A DNA stretch of 64,000 nucleotides from Phenylobacterium sp. (GCF_030681155.1 NZ_JAUXXE010000002.1:1-64000); one strand, 5' to 3'; shown: positions 17,094-26,957, counted from the first letter of the stretch. Numbers and translations: made by a program. Notes: generated by a model from the letters alone, not told the origin.

Positions 17094-18089
17094 AACCAGC
17101 AGCTTGCCGTCATGATCACCGGTGAACAGCCGGTCCAAGGCCGACACGGCGTTCTCCAGCCCATCCTCGACATGCGCTTTCCACTTGATCTGACCCGAGG
17201 CGACCCACGGGGCCAGCTCCGCCATCGCCTCGGCGGCGCGCGGCAGGTAGTCGATGACGATGAAGCCCTGGATGTGGATGCGGTGCATCAGCACGCGGGC
17301 GAAGTCGGACGGCCCTGGCACTGGCCCTTCGGTGTTGTAGGTCGAGATCATCCCGCAAAGCGGCATGCGGCTGTGGTTGTTCATATGGCCGATGACGGCG
17401 TCCATGACCTTGCCGCCGACGTTCTCGAAATTGATGTCGACGCCGTTGGGCGCGAGACGGCCCAGCGCCTCGCTGACATCCTCGGACTTGTAGTCGATGG
17501 CTCCGTCGAACCCGAGGTCCTGGGTGATCCAGCGGCATTTCTCCGCGCCGCCAGCGATCCCGATGACCCGGCATCCCTTCAGCTTGGCGATCTGTCCGAC
17601 GATGGAGCCGACGGCGCCAGCCGCGGCCGACACCACGACCGTCTCGCCCGGCTTCGGTTTGCCGATGTCCATCAGGCCGAAATAGGCGGTGAGCCCTGTC
17701 GCGCCGAGCACGCTCATATAGGCGGTCAGCGGAACCCCGGGGATGTGCGGCGTGCGCCGGGCCATGGCCTCGGGGGCCACGGTGTAGTCCTGCCAGCCGC
17801 CGAGGCCGGGATTGACGACCGCGCCGACCGGCAGGCTCGCCGAGCGCGACTGTTCGACCACCCCGATCACGCCCCCGCGCATGACCTCGCCGATCTGTAC
17901 GGGCGGCAGGTACTGGTCCTGATCGCTCATCCAGATCCGGTTGGTGGGATCGAGGGACAGATAGATGTTCCGGACCAGCACCTCGCCGTCCTTGAGCTCG
18001 GGCGTGACGCTCTCGATCAGCTCCAGGTCGTCTGGTCCGATGGCGCCAGTCGGACGATGGCGCAGCACCCATTGGCGATTGATCGGCAT
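17073..18089 (-). CDS. NADP-dependent oxidoreductase, MDR superfamily (leukotriene B4 dehydrogenase type)
   Basis: The 338-residue zinc-independent medium-chain reductase resembles prostaglandin reductase/CurA-type enzymes that reduce alkenal or enone double bonds with NADPH. The cofactor-binding stretch reads ETVVVSAAAGAVGSIVGQIA (AxxGxxG at about 155-161), with GIAGGAEKC following. The N-terminal MPINRQWVLRHRPTGAIG is typical of this subgroup. No catalytic or structural zinc cysteines are present, as expected. It is monocistronic; the true substrate is unknown. Confidence 0.88.
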   Translation of the reverse strand: MPINRQWVLRHRPTGAIGPDDLELIESVTPELKDGEVLVRNIYLSLDPTNRIWMSDQDQYLPPVQIGEVMRGGVIGVVEQSRSASLPVGAVVNPGLGGWQDYTVAPEAMARRTPHIPGVPLTAYMSVLGATGLTAYFGLMDIGKPKPGETVVVSAAAGAVGSIVGQIAKLKGCRVIGIAGGAEKCRWITQDLGFDGAIDYKSEDVSEALGRLAPNGVDINFENVGGKVMDAVIGHMNNHSRMPLCGMISTYNTEGPVPGPSDFARVLMHRIHIQGFIVIDYLPRAAEAMAELAPWVASGQIKWKAHVEDGLENAVSALDRLFTGDHDGKLLVRVSAEP

Positions 18090-18150
18090 GACGTTCCCTT
18101 CCTTAAGCGGCCGGGATCATGCGGCCGCGGCGTAGGGGAAGTCGAGGGCC

Positions 18151-18903
18151 CTAAGCGATGCGCCCCGTACGCTCGCGCCGACTGAAGCGCGCCGCCAGCA
18201 ACGAAATCACCATCAGCGCGGCCAGCGGCCAGGCGATATCGGGCGTCAGGAAAATCGCGGCGGTCGGCGTGCGGCTGGCCAGGAACGCCTCGCCCAGCCC
18301 ATCGCCCAGATAGCTGTAGATCAGCGAATACGGAATGGCCCCGACCACCGTCGCCGCGACATAGGCGCGGAACGGCGCACGCGCGCAGCCGGCGGCGACA
18401 TTCACCAGGCCGAACGGACTGAGCGGCACCAGCCGCAAGGTCAGAAGATAGCCGAAGGGCGCGCGCTCGAAGCCCTCGACCAGCTTTCGCAACCGCCCGA
18501 TGGCCAAGCGATTACGGATGTGGTCGCCCGCCGCGAAACGCGCAGCGAGGTAGGCCATGATCGCCCCGCCCGTCGATCCGACGACGGTTGCGAACGTGCC
18601 GATCAGTGGGCCGAACAGGAAGCCGCCGGCCAGCATCATGACTAGGCCCACCGGTACAAACGCCGCCGTCGCCACGGCATAGAGCGCGGTGAACACCGCC
18701 AGGGCCAGCAGCGGGTTGGCCGCCACCTCCGCGCGCAACCGCATTTCGTGGGCCTGGAGATTGTCCAGCGAGATGTCAGTCGCCATGCCGCTGGCGTAGA
18801 GCCAGGCCGTTGCGGCGATCAACAGGAGCGCGGGCGCCCAACGCGCGAAGGCCCGCAGGATTTTGCGGCCTTGTGTCTCAACCTCGGTCGTCTGGCGTGC
18901 CAC
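18151..18903 (-). CDS. VTT-domain (TVP38/TMEM64, DedA-like) membrane protein
   Basis: This 250-residue protein has about five or six hydrophobic segments. The VTT (SNARE-associated) domain spans about 70-200, with GGFLFGPLIGTFATVVGSTG and, later, RLVPLSPFGLVNVAAG, the characteristic re-entrant loop that carries a conserved Arg and Pro. Related DedA/VTT proteins act as lipid scramblases or flippases for the envelope, but the substrate is not known here. Start ATG at 18903 gives a basic cytosolic N-terminus before the first helix. Confidence 0.87.
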   Translation of the reverse strand: MARQTTEVETQGRKILRAFARWAPALLLIAATAWLYASGMATDISLDNLQAHEMRLRAEVAANPLLALAVFTALYAVATAAFVPVGLVMMLAGGFLFGPLIGTFATVVGSTGGAIMAYLAARFAAGDHIRNRLAIGRLRKLVEGFERAPFGYLLTLRLVPLSPFGLVNVAAGCARAPFRAYVAATVVGAIPYSLIYSYLGDGLGEAFLASRTPTAAIFLTPDIAWPLAALMVISLLAARFSRRERTGRIA

Positions 18904-18963
18904 GTCGCCATGTCCCCTGATTGCAGACCTTGAGGCTCCGAAGACTGGCGCGAATCACAACGC

Positions 18964-18992
18964 AGGATCGCCGCGGAAACCGCAGCGATCCT
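18964..18992 (-). terminator. Hairpin downstream of the DEAD-box helicase gene
   Basis: AGGATCGC (18964-18971) pairs with GCGATCCT (18985-18992), and inside it GCGG pairs with CCGC around an AAA loop, with one C/A mismatch. It lies about 30 bases past the helicase stop codon. Strong stem, no T-run. Confidence 0.5.
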
Positions 18993-19022
18993 AGCTATGA
19001 GTTTGTGACCGGACGAAGACGC

Positions 19023-20933
19023 CTAGCGGCGTTCGTCGTTGCCCTTTTTCTTCCACGGCGGCTTGCCGGCCTTGGGGCCAGGTGCGCCTGGAGGGCCCTT
19101 GAAGGCCGGCTTGGCGCCGTCGCGCGGCGGACCCTTGCGGAAGGGCGGACGATCCTCACCGGGCGGGCCTTTGCGGAACGCCGGCTTGCCTTCGCCCGGA
19201 GGTCCCTTGCGGAACGGACGGTCGCCGCTTGGCGGACCCTTGCGGTTCGGGCCGCCACGCGGCGGCGAGGTCGGACCGCCCGGAGGCGACGAAGGTTCGA
19301 TCTTGATCTCGTCGGCCACGGTCGCCTTCACGGCCGCCGCGAACTTCGGCTCGGCTTCCTTGGAGATCTCGAACTTCGTCTCGCGATCAAAGATCTTGAT
19401 CGAGCCAATGTCCTTCTTAGTGACATGGCCCAGACGGCAAATCATCGGGATCAGCCACTTCGGGTCAGCGTTCTTGTCGCGGCCGACGCTGATGCGGAAC
19501 CAGGAGACGTCCTCCGGCGCGAGGCGCGGCGGACGGCCGACCGGGCCGCCCTCGCGGTCGCTGGGGTCATAGCGGTCGCGCTGCGGACGCTCGCGATCGC
19601 GGCTCTGGGAGTCGCGCATACGCGCATCGTCGTAGAGCTCTTCCGCCGCGGGCAGGCGCTGACGGTGCAGACGGATCAGGGCCGCCGCGACCTCTTCGGC
19701 GCTGCGGTTCTCCAGCACCAGCTTGGCCAGGGCGAGGTCTTCCTCCGCCATTGGTTCGGTCAGGATCGGGTCTTCCAGCAGGCGCGCCTGATCCTTGGCG
19801 CGGATTTCGTCGGCGGTCGGCGGACCTTGCCAATGGGCGTCGACGCCGGCCGAGGCCAGCAGTTGCTCGGCCTTGCGGCGACGAGTGTAGGAGACCAGCA
19901 GGACGGAAATGCCCTTCTTGCCGGCGCGGCCCGTCCGGCCCGAACGGTGCAGCAGGCCCGGCTTGTTGATCGGAATGTCGGCGTGGATGACCAGGCCGAG
20001 GTCGGGCAGGTCGAGGCCACGGGCGGCGACGTCGGTGGCGACGCACACCCGGGCGTGACCGTCGCGCAGCGCTTGCAGGGCCTCCGAACGTTCACGCTGG
20101 CCAAGTTCGCCGGACAGACCGACTACGGCGAAGCCGCGCTCACGCAGCGCGGCGTGCATATGGCGCACGCCTTCACGCGTGTTGCAGAACACCAGGGCGC
20201 GGGCGGATTCGTAGAAGCGCAGCACGTTGACGACGGCCAACTCGATCTCGTTCGGCGCCACGCGGATGGCGCGGTATTCGATGTCGCCGTGCGGCTCGTC
20301 GCGACGCACGGTGTCGACGCGCAGGGCGTTTTTCTGGTAGCGCTTGGCCAGGGCCGCGATGTCCTTGGCGATGGTGGCCGAGAACAGCAGGGTGCGACGG
20401 TCGACCGGCGAGGAATCGAGGATCTCCTCCAGGTCTTCGCGGAAGCCCATGTCGAGCATCTCGTCGGCCTCGTCGAGGACGAGGACGCGCAGCGAGCCCA
20501 GATCGAGGTTGCCGCGCTCAAGGTGGTCCTTCAGACGGCCCGGCGTACCGACCAGGATGTGGACGCCGTCCTGAAGCGCGAACTTCTCGCGGCGCGGATC
20601 CATGCCGCCGACGCAGGTTTCCACCTTCGCGCCGGAGTCGGCGTAGAGCCATGTCAGCTCGCGGCTGACCTGGATGGCCAGTTCGCGGGTCGGGGCGATC
20701 ACCAGGGCCAGCGGGGCGCCCGGCTTGCCGAAGCGGGCTTCGTCGCCCAGCAGGGTCGGGCCAGCGGCGAGGCCGAAGGCCACCGTCTTGCCCGAGCCGG
20801 TCTGGGCCGAGACCAGCAGGTCGCGGCCGGCGGCCTCTTCGGTGAGCACCGCCTCTTGAACGGGGGTGGGTTCGGCGTAGCCCTGGCTCGCGAGCGCGCG
20901 CGCCAAGGCGGGGTGGATGTCGGGGAAGGCCAT
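19023..20933 (-). CDS. DEAD-box RNA helicase with DbpA-type RNA-binding domain and basic repeat tail
   Basis: This ATP-dependent RNA helicase has the standard order: Q motif region (GYAEPTPVQEAVL), SAQTGSGKT (motif I), PTRELA (Ia), DEAD in VLVLDEADEMLD (II), FSATI (III) and HRSGRTGRAGKKG (VI). A DbpA/CsdA-like RNA-recognition domain follows (about 475-560, containing WFRISVGRD and IGSIKIFDRETKFEIS). The last roughly 80 residues are a low-complexity tail of FRKGPPGE-type repeats rich in Gly, Pro, Lys and Arg. The ATG at 20933 has AGGA upstream and gives 636 residues. Likely role in ribosome assembly or cold-associated RNA remodelling; the precise ortholog (DbpA, DeaD or RhlE) is not settled. 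Confidence 0.92.
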   Translation of the reverse strand: MAFPDIHPALARALASQGYAEPTPVQEAVLTEEAAGRDLLVSAQTGSGKTVAFGLAAGPTLLGDEARFGKPGAPLALVIAPTRELAIQVSRELTWLYADSGAKVETCVGGMDPRREKFALQDGVHILVGTPGRLKDHLERGNLDLGSLRVLVLDEADEMLDMGFREDLEEILDSSPVDRRTLLFSATIAKDIAALAKRYQKNALRVDTVRRDEPHGDIEYRAIRVAPNEIELAVVNVLRFYESARALVFCNTREGVRHMHAALRERGFAVVGLSGELGQRERSEALQALRDGHARVCVATDVAARGLDLPDLGLVIHADIPINKPGLLHRSGRTGRAGKKGISVLLVSYTRRRKAEQLLASAGVDAHWQGPPTADEIRAKDQARLLEDPILTEPMAEEDLALAKLVLENRSAEEVAAALIRLHRQRLPAAEELYDDARMRDSQSRDRERPQRDRYDPSDREGGPVGRPPRLAPEDVSWFRISVGRDKNADPKWLIPMICRLGHVTKKDIGSIKIFDRETKFEISKEAEPKFAAAVKATVADEIKIEPSSPPGGPTSPPRGGPNRKGPPSGDRPFRKGPPGEGKPAFRKGPPGEDRPPFRKGPPRDGAKPAFKGPPGAPGPKAGKPPWKKKGNDERR

Positions 20934-21115
20934 AGTCGTCCTGTCGGTTCGCGCCACACACAAAGAACGCGCGGGCGCGCCTTAGAGGCCAAGCAAGACG
21001 TTACGGCAAGCCTTGCAGCAAGGAATTCATTAACTGGTGCGGAAGAGCCGCAGGGCGGAAACCGCTGTTTTTACCCGCACCGAGCATGGCAAGCTGGCTC
21101 AAAAAGGGAGTTCAG

Positions 21116-21499
21116 ATGCCTGCCTACGAGACCGAGATCGCCGCGGCCCTGGCCGTGACCGACGCCTTCATGACCGCCTTCAACGCTCGCGACCTGCCGG
21201 CCTTCGAAGCGACCTTCAACTTTCCCAGCATCCGCCTGGCCTCCAACACCCTGGCGGTGATCGAGCCCGGCTATCATCAGCCGCAGATGTTCGAGCGCGG
21301 CCCGCTGTCGGACTGGGACCACTCGGCCTGGGAGCGCCGCGAGGTGATCCACGCGGGCGCCGACAAGGTTCACCTGGACACCCGCTTCACCCGCTACCGC
21401 AAGGACGGATCGGTGATCGGCGGCTTCGACTCCATCTATGTGATCACCTGTGAAAACGGCCACTGGGGTGTGAAGGCCAGATCGAGCTTCGCGCCCTAA
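21116..21499 (+). CDS. Small SnoaL/NTF2-like protein
   Basis: The 127-residue product starts at an ATG (21116) with GGGAG seven bases upstream. The pattern (helix ALAVTDAFMTAFNARDLPAFEATFNFPSIRLAS, then strands with HLDTRFTRYRKDGSVIGGF and a final ENGHWGVKARSSFAP) resembles the cone-shaped NTF2-like/SnoaL fold. Such proteins are small-molecule enzymes or binding proteins. It sits 42 bases before the flavoprotein gene in the same direction and could be co-transcribed. No substrate can be inferred. Confidence 0.78.
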   Translation: MPAYETEIAAALAVTDAFMTAFNARDLPAFEATFNFPSIRLASNTLAVIEPGYHQPQMFERGPLSDWDHSAWERREVIHAGADKVHLDTRFTRYRKDGSVIGGFDSIYVITCENGHWGVKARSSFAP

Positions 21500-21541
21500 T
21501 CGCTGGACATTCATGGCGGAATAGGCGCGTGACCTGCCGCC

Positions 21542-22756
21542 ATGACCCAACGAATTGAAAATGTCGCCGTCATTGGCGGCGGCCCGGCTGGCCTCATGGC
21601 CGCCGAGGTGCTGAGCGCCGCTGGCCTGGCCGTCACGGTCTACGATCGGATGCTGACGCTCGGCCGCAAGTTCCTGATGGCTGGCCGCGGCGGCCTGAAC
21701 CTGACCCACTCCGAAGACTTCGAGACCTTCATCACCCGCTACGGCGCGCAGGCGCAGCAGCTTCGGCCGGTGCTTGAGGCCTTCACCCCGGCCGACCTGA
21801 TCGCCTGGGCCGAGGGCCTGGGCCAGGAAACCTTCATGGGCTCCAGCGGCCGCATCTTCCCGCGCGCCCTGAAAGCCTCGCCCCTCTTGCGGGCCTGGCT
21901 GGCGCGGCTGACCGCCCAGGGCGTGGAGTTCCGCACCCGGCGCGACTGGCGCGGCTGGAACGAGGCCGGCGATCTGATCTTCGCGCTCGACGACGCCAGC
22001 ATCGAGACCGCGCGCCCGGATGCGACCATCCTGGCGCTCGGCGGCGCAAGCTGGCCTCGCCTGGGTTCGAACGGCGCGTGGACACAGGCCCTGGCCGAGC
22101 GCGGCGTCGAACTTGCGCCGTTCCAGCCCGCCAATAGCGGCTTCGACGTCGCCTGGAGCGAGGTGTTCCGCACCCGCTTCGCAGGCCATCCGCTGAAGAA
22201 CATCGCGCTCACCTTCGGCGAACGTACGGTCCGTGGCGAGGCTATGATCGCCGACTATGGGATCGAGGGGGGCGCAATCTATGCTCTGTCGGCCGATCTG
22301 CGCGCCGCGATTTCGCGGGACGGATCTGCGGTCCTCCACGTCGACCTGCGTCCCGATGTCAGCCGCCCCAAGCTGGCTGACCGATTGCACAAGGTGGTCA
22401 GCGGCCAGTCGACGACCAATCTTCTGCGCAAGACCGCCAGCCTGACGCCGGCGGAGATCAATCTGCTGCGTGAAGGCCACGGGGTCGAACTGCCGAAAGA
22501 CGCTGGCGCCCTGGCCCGCGCGATCAAATCGACGCCGATCACGCTCAAGGCCGTGCGCCCCATCGACCGGGCGATCTCGACCGCCGGCGGCGTGAGCCTG
22601 CCTGGCCTGGACGAAGGTTTGATGCTTCGCGCCATCCCCGGCGTCTACGTCGTGGGGGAGATGCTGGACTGGGAGGCGCCGACCGGCGGCTATCTCCTGC
22701 AAGGCGCCTTCGCGAGCGGCGTGGCCGCCGCCCGAGCGGTGCTCGCTACTCGTTAG
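21542..22756 (+). CDS. FAD-dependent oxidoreductase, HI0933/TIGR03862-like
   Basis: This 404-residue flavoprotein opens with a dinucleotide-binding fold: VAVIGGGPAGLMAAEVLSAAG (GxGxxG near residue 12) followed by VTVYDRM. The family motif GRKFLMAGRGGLNLTHSED (about 41-59) is diagnostic of the HI0933-like group. The end reads VVGEMLDWEAPTGGYLLQGA, a second FAD-contact segment typical of this group. No member of the TIGR03862 group that I know of has a proven substrate. Its 3' end overlaps the convergent MscS gene by 11 bases. Confidence 0.88.
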   Translation: MTQRIENVAVIGGGPAGLMAAEVLSAAGLAVTVYDRMLTLGRKFLMAGRGGLNLTHSEDFETFITRYGAQAQQLRPVLEAFTPADLIAWAEGLGQETFMGSSGRIFPRALKASPLLRAWLARLTAQGVEFRTRRDWRGWNEAGDLIFALDDASIETARPDATILALGGASWPRLGSNGAWTQALAERGVELAPFQPANSGFDVAWSEVFRTRFAGHPLKNIALTFGERTVRGEAMIADYGIEGGAIYALSADLRAAISRDGSAVLHVDLRPDVSRPKLADRLHKVVSGQSTTNLLRKTASLTPAEINLLREGHGVELPKDAGALARAIKSTPITLKAVRPIDRAISTAGGVSLPGLDEGLMLRAIPGVYVVGEMLDWEAPTGGYLLQGAFASGVAAARAVLATR

Positions 22757-23672
22757 AATGCTTCAGGCGGTCACGGATCGAGGGGCGCTTCTTCCGCGGT
22801 GCGGGGGGCCCCTTCACGTGCGCCTTAGGCAGGGGCGGCAGCGCCTCATCCGCGCCGTCGGCCAATAGGCGGGCAGCTAGCAGAAGGTCGCCCTTCACAA
22901 CGCCGAAGTCGCCGCTTTCCACCCAAGCTCGGACAGCGCCCTCGACAAAGGCCTCCGACAGGCCGGTCACCTCGACGGTAGGCGCGGGGTCCTTGAGCAC
23001 CAGCGGGTTGGCCTCGGCTCGCGCCTTGAGGCCGGCCAACAGCGCCGGGACATCGCGCTTGTTGTCGACGCGGAACACAGCGTCGACCCGGCGACGGCTG
23101 TGATAACTGGTGTTGACGATGACATCGCCGAACACCTTGCCGTTCGGCAGCACGACCTTGAGATTATCGGGGGTCGCGAGCTCGGTGACGAAGAGGTCGA
23201 GCATCTTCACCGTTCCGGTGCGACCGCCGATCTCGACCGTGTCGCCGACGCGATAGGGGCGGAACAGCAGCAGCATGACGCCGGCGGCGACGTTGCTGAG
23301 CGTGCCTTGCAGGGCTAGGCCCACAGCCAGCGAAGCCGCGCCCAGGACCGCCAGGATCGACGTGGTCTGAACGCCAAGTTGCTGCAACACCGCGACGAAG
23401 CCGACGACGATGACGAAATAGCGCGCCATCGAGCCGGCGAAGCTCTGCAGGGTGACGTCGGGGGGGCCGCCCCCGTGGACGCGAGCGATAAGGCGCCGCA
23501 CCAGCCGCGAAGCCCAGCCCGCCGCCCACCATGTGACGGTCATGATGATGACCGCGACGACGAGGTTTACGGCCAGGTCGCCCGCAGCGTTAATGAACTT
23601 GTGGAGGACGTCCTCGTCCGTCGTCACCGTCTGGCGCAGACGTTCAGTAAGCTCGGTTTCAAATCCCTGCAT
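22746..23672 (-). CDS. Small-conductance mechanosensitive channel (MscS family)
   Basis: The 308-residue inner-membrane channel has three N-terminal membrane segments and a beta-rich cytosolic domain. The pore-lining third helix and following turn are visible as AVLGAASLAVGLALQGTLSNVAAGVMLL, which keeps the small-residue spacing of MscS TM3. The next segment, FRPYRVGDTVEIGGRTGTV, is the conserved start of the middle beta domain. The C-terminus ends in a basic tail. It releases solutes during osmotic downshock in related bacteria. It is the last gene in the minus-strand direction after cckA but is separated from it by 49 bases. Confidence 0.93.
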   Translation of the reverse strand: MQGFETELTERLRQTVTTDEDVLHKFINAAGDLAVNLVVAVIIMTVTWWAAGWASRLVRRLIARVHGGGPPDVTLQSFAGSMARYFVIVVGFVAVLQQLGVQTTSILAVLGAASLAVGLALQGTLSNVAAGVMLLLFRPYRVGDTVEIGGRTGTVKMLDLFVTELATPDNLKVVLPNGKVFGDVIVNTSYHSRRRVDAVFRVDNKRDVPALLAGLKARAEANPLVLKDPAPTVEVTGLSEAFVEGAVRAWVESGDFGVVKGDLLLAARLLADGADEALPPLPKAHVKGPPAPRKKRPSIRDRLKHSNE

Positions 23673-23721
23673 GAAGCTCGCTTAGCACTCCTCGGCGGCC
23701 CAAGGCCAATCGGTGAATACG

Positions 23722-25788
23722 TCAGGCGGCCTTCTGGAGTTCCTGCTTCACGCGCTCAGCCAACGTCTTGATGTCAATCGGCTTGGGCAGGAATGAGACG
23801 TTCTCCTCGCCTTCCAGCAGGTTGGAGAACTCCGCCTCGGCATAGCCGGAAATGAACATCACCGGCGCGCCGGCCAGATAGATCCGGGCGTGCTTCAGCA
23901 GGTCGGGGCCCTGCATGCCGGGCATGACCACGTCGGAGATCATGAGGTCGATCTTGCCGGCATATTCCTCGGCCAGTTCCAGAGCTTCCTCGCCCGAAGC
24001 GGCCTCGATCACCTCATAACCGCGGGCCCGCAACAGCTTGGCCGCCACGCCGCGCACGGCGTCCTCGTCCTCGACAAACAGGATGCGGCCGGCGCCCGAA
24101 AGGTCGCGGGCCTTGGGCGGCGCCTTGACCACTGGCACCAGGGCCGGAGCCGAGGCGCTGGGCACATGCACCGGCAGGAAGATACGGAAAGCCGCGCCTT
24201 CGCCGGCCTTGGAGGCAACGCTGATCCAGCCGTCCGACTGTTTGACGATGCCATAGACGGTGGCCAGACCCAGGCCCGTGCCCTCGCCCACCGGCTTGGT
24301 GGTGAAGAAGGGGTCGAAGATCTTGTCGATGACGTCAGGCGCGATGCCGGGCCCGTCGTCGGACACCTCGATCAGCGCCTGGTCGCCCTGGGCGGCGGGA
24401 TAGCCGTGTGCGACGGCCTCGTCCTGGGTCAGGCGCGCGAGACGGATGCGGACAACCCCGCCGCCATGCGCGCGCACGGCGTCGCGGGCGTTGACGGCCA
24501 GGTTCATCACCGCCGTCTCGATCTGGCTACGATCGGCTCGGACGTGCGGCAGGTTACGGCCGTATTCGGTCTCGAGCTTCACGTCCTCGTAAAGCACGCG
24601 GCGCAGCAGCACCTCGGACTCGCTGATCAGTTCGCCCAGGTCGAGGGTCTCGCGCTGGACGGTCTGCTTGCGCGAGAAGGCCAGCAGCTTGCGAACCAGA
24701 TCGGCCGCGCGGGCCGAGGTCGAACGGATCTCGTTCAGCCCCTCGTAGGAAGGATCCCCGACGGGATGGCGCTGAGCCAGCACGTCGAGCTGCATGAAGA
24801 TCGCGGTCAGCAGGTTGTTGAAGTCGTGCGCGACGCCGCCGGCGAGCTGGCCGATGGCCTGCATCTTCTGGCTCTGCGATAGCTGCAGTTCGATCTGCTT
24901 CTGCTCGGAAACGTCGACCAGATAGGCCACCCAGCGCCCGTCAGTCTTGGATAGGTAAAGGTGAGCGACCTTGGCCTGATCGCAGGCGAGGCGGACTTCC
25001 AGGGCGCCGACGTGACCATCGGCCAGCTTCTGGGTCGCATCGGCGCGTGACGCCGCATCGATCAGGTCGCCGAACACCGTGCCCGCCGCGCCGCCGCCGG
25101 CCACGGCCGACAGCGTCGGATTGGCCTCGACGATGGTCGCGGCGAAGGGGTCTTCGCCATCCAGCAACGCCGCGCCAAACGGCGAGGCGGCGGCGAATGC
25201 GTCCAGCACCTTGGGCGGCGGCGGCTTGGCGGTGTTGAAGGCGTCCAGGACCTCGGCCGCGGCGCGCGGCAGGGCCAGGGGCGCGGGCTCGGCCAGGCGA
25301 ACCAGGAAGCGACGCTCGCCCAGCGGGGCGACAGTGGCCGAATGCTCCGATCCATTGTTGCGGATCGAGGCCTGGGCGGTTTCGCCACGGCGCGCAGCGG
25401 TCAGGGCCGAGAACAGGCTGGCCGCCGAGGGACCGCCCTTTGGCAGGCGCGAGGCGGCGCCCAGGACCAGCCGCCACGAAGCGTTGGCGGCATGGATGCG
25501 GCCATCTGCGGCGGCGATCGCCGCCGGCTCCGACAGCGCGTCGATAAGCTTGTCGGCGCCGGGCTCGGCCGCGGGCGCCGGCGCGGCCGAATTGCGCACG
25601 GCGAACAGCCCCAGGCACGCCACGCCGGCCAGGCCGATCAGCAGCATCAAGCCGGCGCGTGTCGAAGGACCTGCGTGGATAGCGGGCACGGCCGCGAAGC
25701 CCACGGCGGCGACGAAGCACAGGGCCGCGAACACCGTCAGCAGGTCGAAACGGCGGCGAGCGCCCTCAGAGTTCGACGACTTGGCCAT
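23722..25788 (-). CDS. cckA: Hybrid histidine kinase CckA, cell-cycle regulator
   Basis: CckA starts the phosphorelay (through ChpT) that activates the master regulator CtrA and stabilises it through CpdR. From the ATG at 25788 (GAGG upstream) it is 688 residues. Two N-terminal membrane segments (about 15-65) precede PAS-like regions. The phosphoacceptor helix follows, with GGVAHDFNN placing the active histidine at residue 321, one off the H322 known in C. crescentus. The ATPase domain has NLAVNARDA and DDGPGIA, and the receiver domain has the phosphoacceptor Asp at about 619 in MISDVVMPG. An upstream ATG at 25845 is less likely. It is the last gene of a fliQ-fliR-flhB-cckA run; the gap from flhB is 76 bases. 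Confidence 0.95.
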   Translation of the reverse strand: MAKSSNSEGARRRFDLLTVFAALCFVAAVGFAAVPAIHAGPSTRAGLMLLIGLAGVACLGLFAVRNSAAPAPAAEPGADKLIDALSEPAAIAAADGRIHAANASWRLVLGAASRLPKGGPSAASLFSALTAARRGETAQASIRNNGSEHSATVAPLGERRFLVRLAEPAPLALPRAAAEVLDAFNTAKPPPPKVLDAFAAASPFGAALLDGEDPFAATIVEANPTLSAVAGGGAAGTVFGDLIDAASRADATQKLADGHVGALEVRLACDQAKVAHLYLSKTDGRWVAYLVDVSEQKQIELQLSQSQKMQAIGQLAGGVAHDFNNLLTAIFMQLDVLAQRHPVGDPSYEGLNEIRSTSARAADLVRKLLAFSRKQTVQRETLDLGELISESEVLLRRVLYEDVKLETEYGRNLPHVRADRSQIETAVMNLAVNARDAVRAHGGGVVRIRLARLTQDEAVAHGYPAAQGDQALIEVSDDGPGIAPDVIDKIFDPFFTTKPVGEGTGLGLATVYGIVKQSDGWISVASKAGEGAAFRIFLPVHVPSASAPALVPVVKAPPKARDLSGAGRILFVEDEDAVRGVAAKLLRARGYEVIEAASGEEALELAEEYAGKIDLMISDVVMPGMQGPDLLKHARIYLAGAPVMFISGYAEAEFSNLLEGEENVSFLPKPIDIKTLAERVKQELQKAA

Positions 25789-25864
25789 AGGGAGGCCTCG
25801 GTTGATGCCAGACGGAGAGGCGATGGCCTCCGGCGAATCAGTCACGCAATCTTCTCACGATTTC

Positions 25865-26953
25865 TCAGCGACCACGGGCATTTGCGACTACGCGGGCGCT
25901 GTTGCTCATGATGAAGCCGATCAGCTTGGCTACGGCTTCGTAGTGGGCGGGCGGAATGAACTCGTCGAGTTCGACGGCGGCGTAGAGGGCCCGGGCGAGC
26001 GGCGGGTCCTCGATGACCGGCACGCCATGCTCTTCGGCGAGCGCGCGGATCTTCAGGGCGATGGCGTCCATGCCCTTTGCGACGCACTGCGGAGCCGCCG
26101 TTTCGCCAGCTTCGTACTTGAGCGCGACCGCGAAGTGAGTGGGGTTCATCACCACCATGGTCGCGTTCGGAACCGCCGCCATCATCCGGCTTCGCGAGCG
26201 CTGGATGGCGATCTGGCGACGCTTGGCCTTGAAGTGCGGGTCGCCTTCCGAGTTCTTGTATTCTTCCTTCTGCTCTTCCTTGGTCATCCGCATGCGCTTC
26301 AGGAAGCGCTGGCGCTGCCAGAACCAGTCGAGCCCGGCGATGGCCAACATCAGGGCGGCGGTGGCGAAGACCAGCTTGCGAAGGATCTCCGACAGCAGCG
26401 GCAGCATCGCCGCCGGGTCCATCGCCGCCAGCTCGCGCAGCGGGTGGAGGTAGGGCTTCATCACCACCCATCCGACCCAGCCGACCATAACGATCTTGGC
26501 CACCGACTTGACGAACTGCATCAGGCTGTCGAGCCCGACCAGACGCTTCAGCCCAGCCATCGGCGAGACCTTCTTCCAGTCCGGCTTCACCTTGTCCGGG
26601 CTGTACATGAACCCGGTCTGGATCAGGTTTCCGCCAACCCCCATCACAGCGGCGACGACCAGGACGGTGATCAGCAGCGGCGCGGCCGCGCGGGCCGCGA
26701 CGCGGGCGACCTCGATGGCCCCGTGCCCCTCCAGGCTCATGCTTTCGGGATGGGCTATGAAGGGCAGCAGCGCGCTGGCCAGGTTCTGCGACATCCAGCC
26801 GCCGGCGATGGCGATGACCGCCGCGGCGCCGGAGAACGAGGCCAGGGTGGCGAGGTCCGGGGTCTTGGCGACATCGCCCTTCTCCCGCGCCTTCTGGAGC
26901 TTGGTGGGTGTCGCCTCTTCTGTTTTAGAGGCTGCGTCCTGTTCGTCGGCCAT
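25865..26953 (-). CDS. flhB: Flagellar type III export switch protein FlhB
   Basis: FlhB is the export-gate component that switches substrate class from rod/hook to filament. The 362-residue protein has four membrane segments (about 35-210) and a cytosolic C-terminal domain. The autocleavage motif NPTH is present at about residues 270-273. The N-terminus is charged and ends in KAREKGDVAKTPDL, as expected. It follows fliR by four bases and is followed by cckA, so export and cell-cycle genes are co-directional and likely co-transcribed. Confidence 0.96.
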   Translation of the reverse strand: MADEQDAASKTEEATPTKLQKAREKGDVAKTPDLATLASFSGAAAVIAIAGGWMSQNLASALLPFIAHPESMSLEGHGAIEVARVAARAAAPLLITVLVVAAVMGVGGNLIQTGFMYSPDKVKPDWKKVSPMAGLKRLVGLDSLMQFVKSVAKIVMVGWVGWVVMKPYLHPLRELAAMDPAAMLPLLSEILRKLVFATAALMLAIAGLDWFWQRQRFLKRMRMTKEEQKEEYKNSEGDPHFKAKRRQIAIQRSRSRMMAAVPNATMVVMNPTHFAVALKYEAGETAAPQCVAKGMDAIALKIRALAEEHGVPVIEDPPLARALYAAVELDEFIPPAHYEAVAKLIGFIMSNSARVVANARGR

Positions 26954-26957
26954 CGCT

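Noticed and set aside
18921-21158. 745-codon plus-strand frame opposite the DEAD-box helicase
   Set aside because: The minus strand has all helicase motifs; the mirror frame is Arg/Ala-rich without any recognisable domain.
21071-22702. 543-codon minus-strand frame opposite the flavoprotein
   Set aside because: Plus strand carries the FAD-binding motifs and good start signals; the mirror frame has neither.
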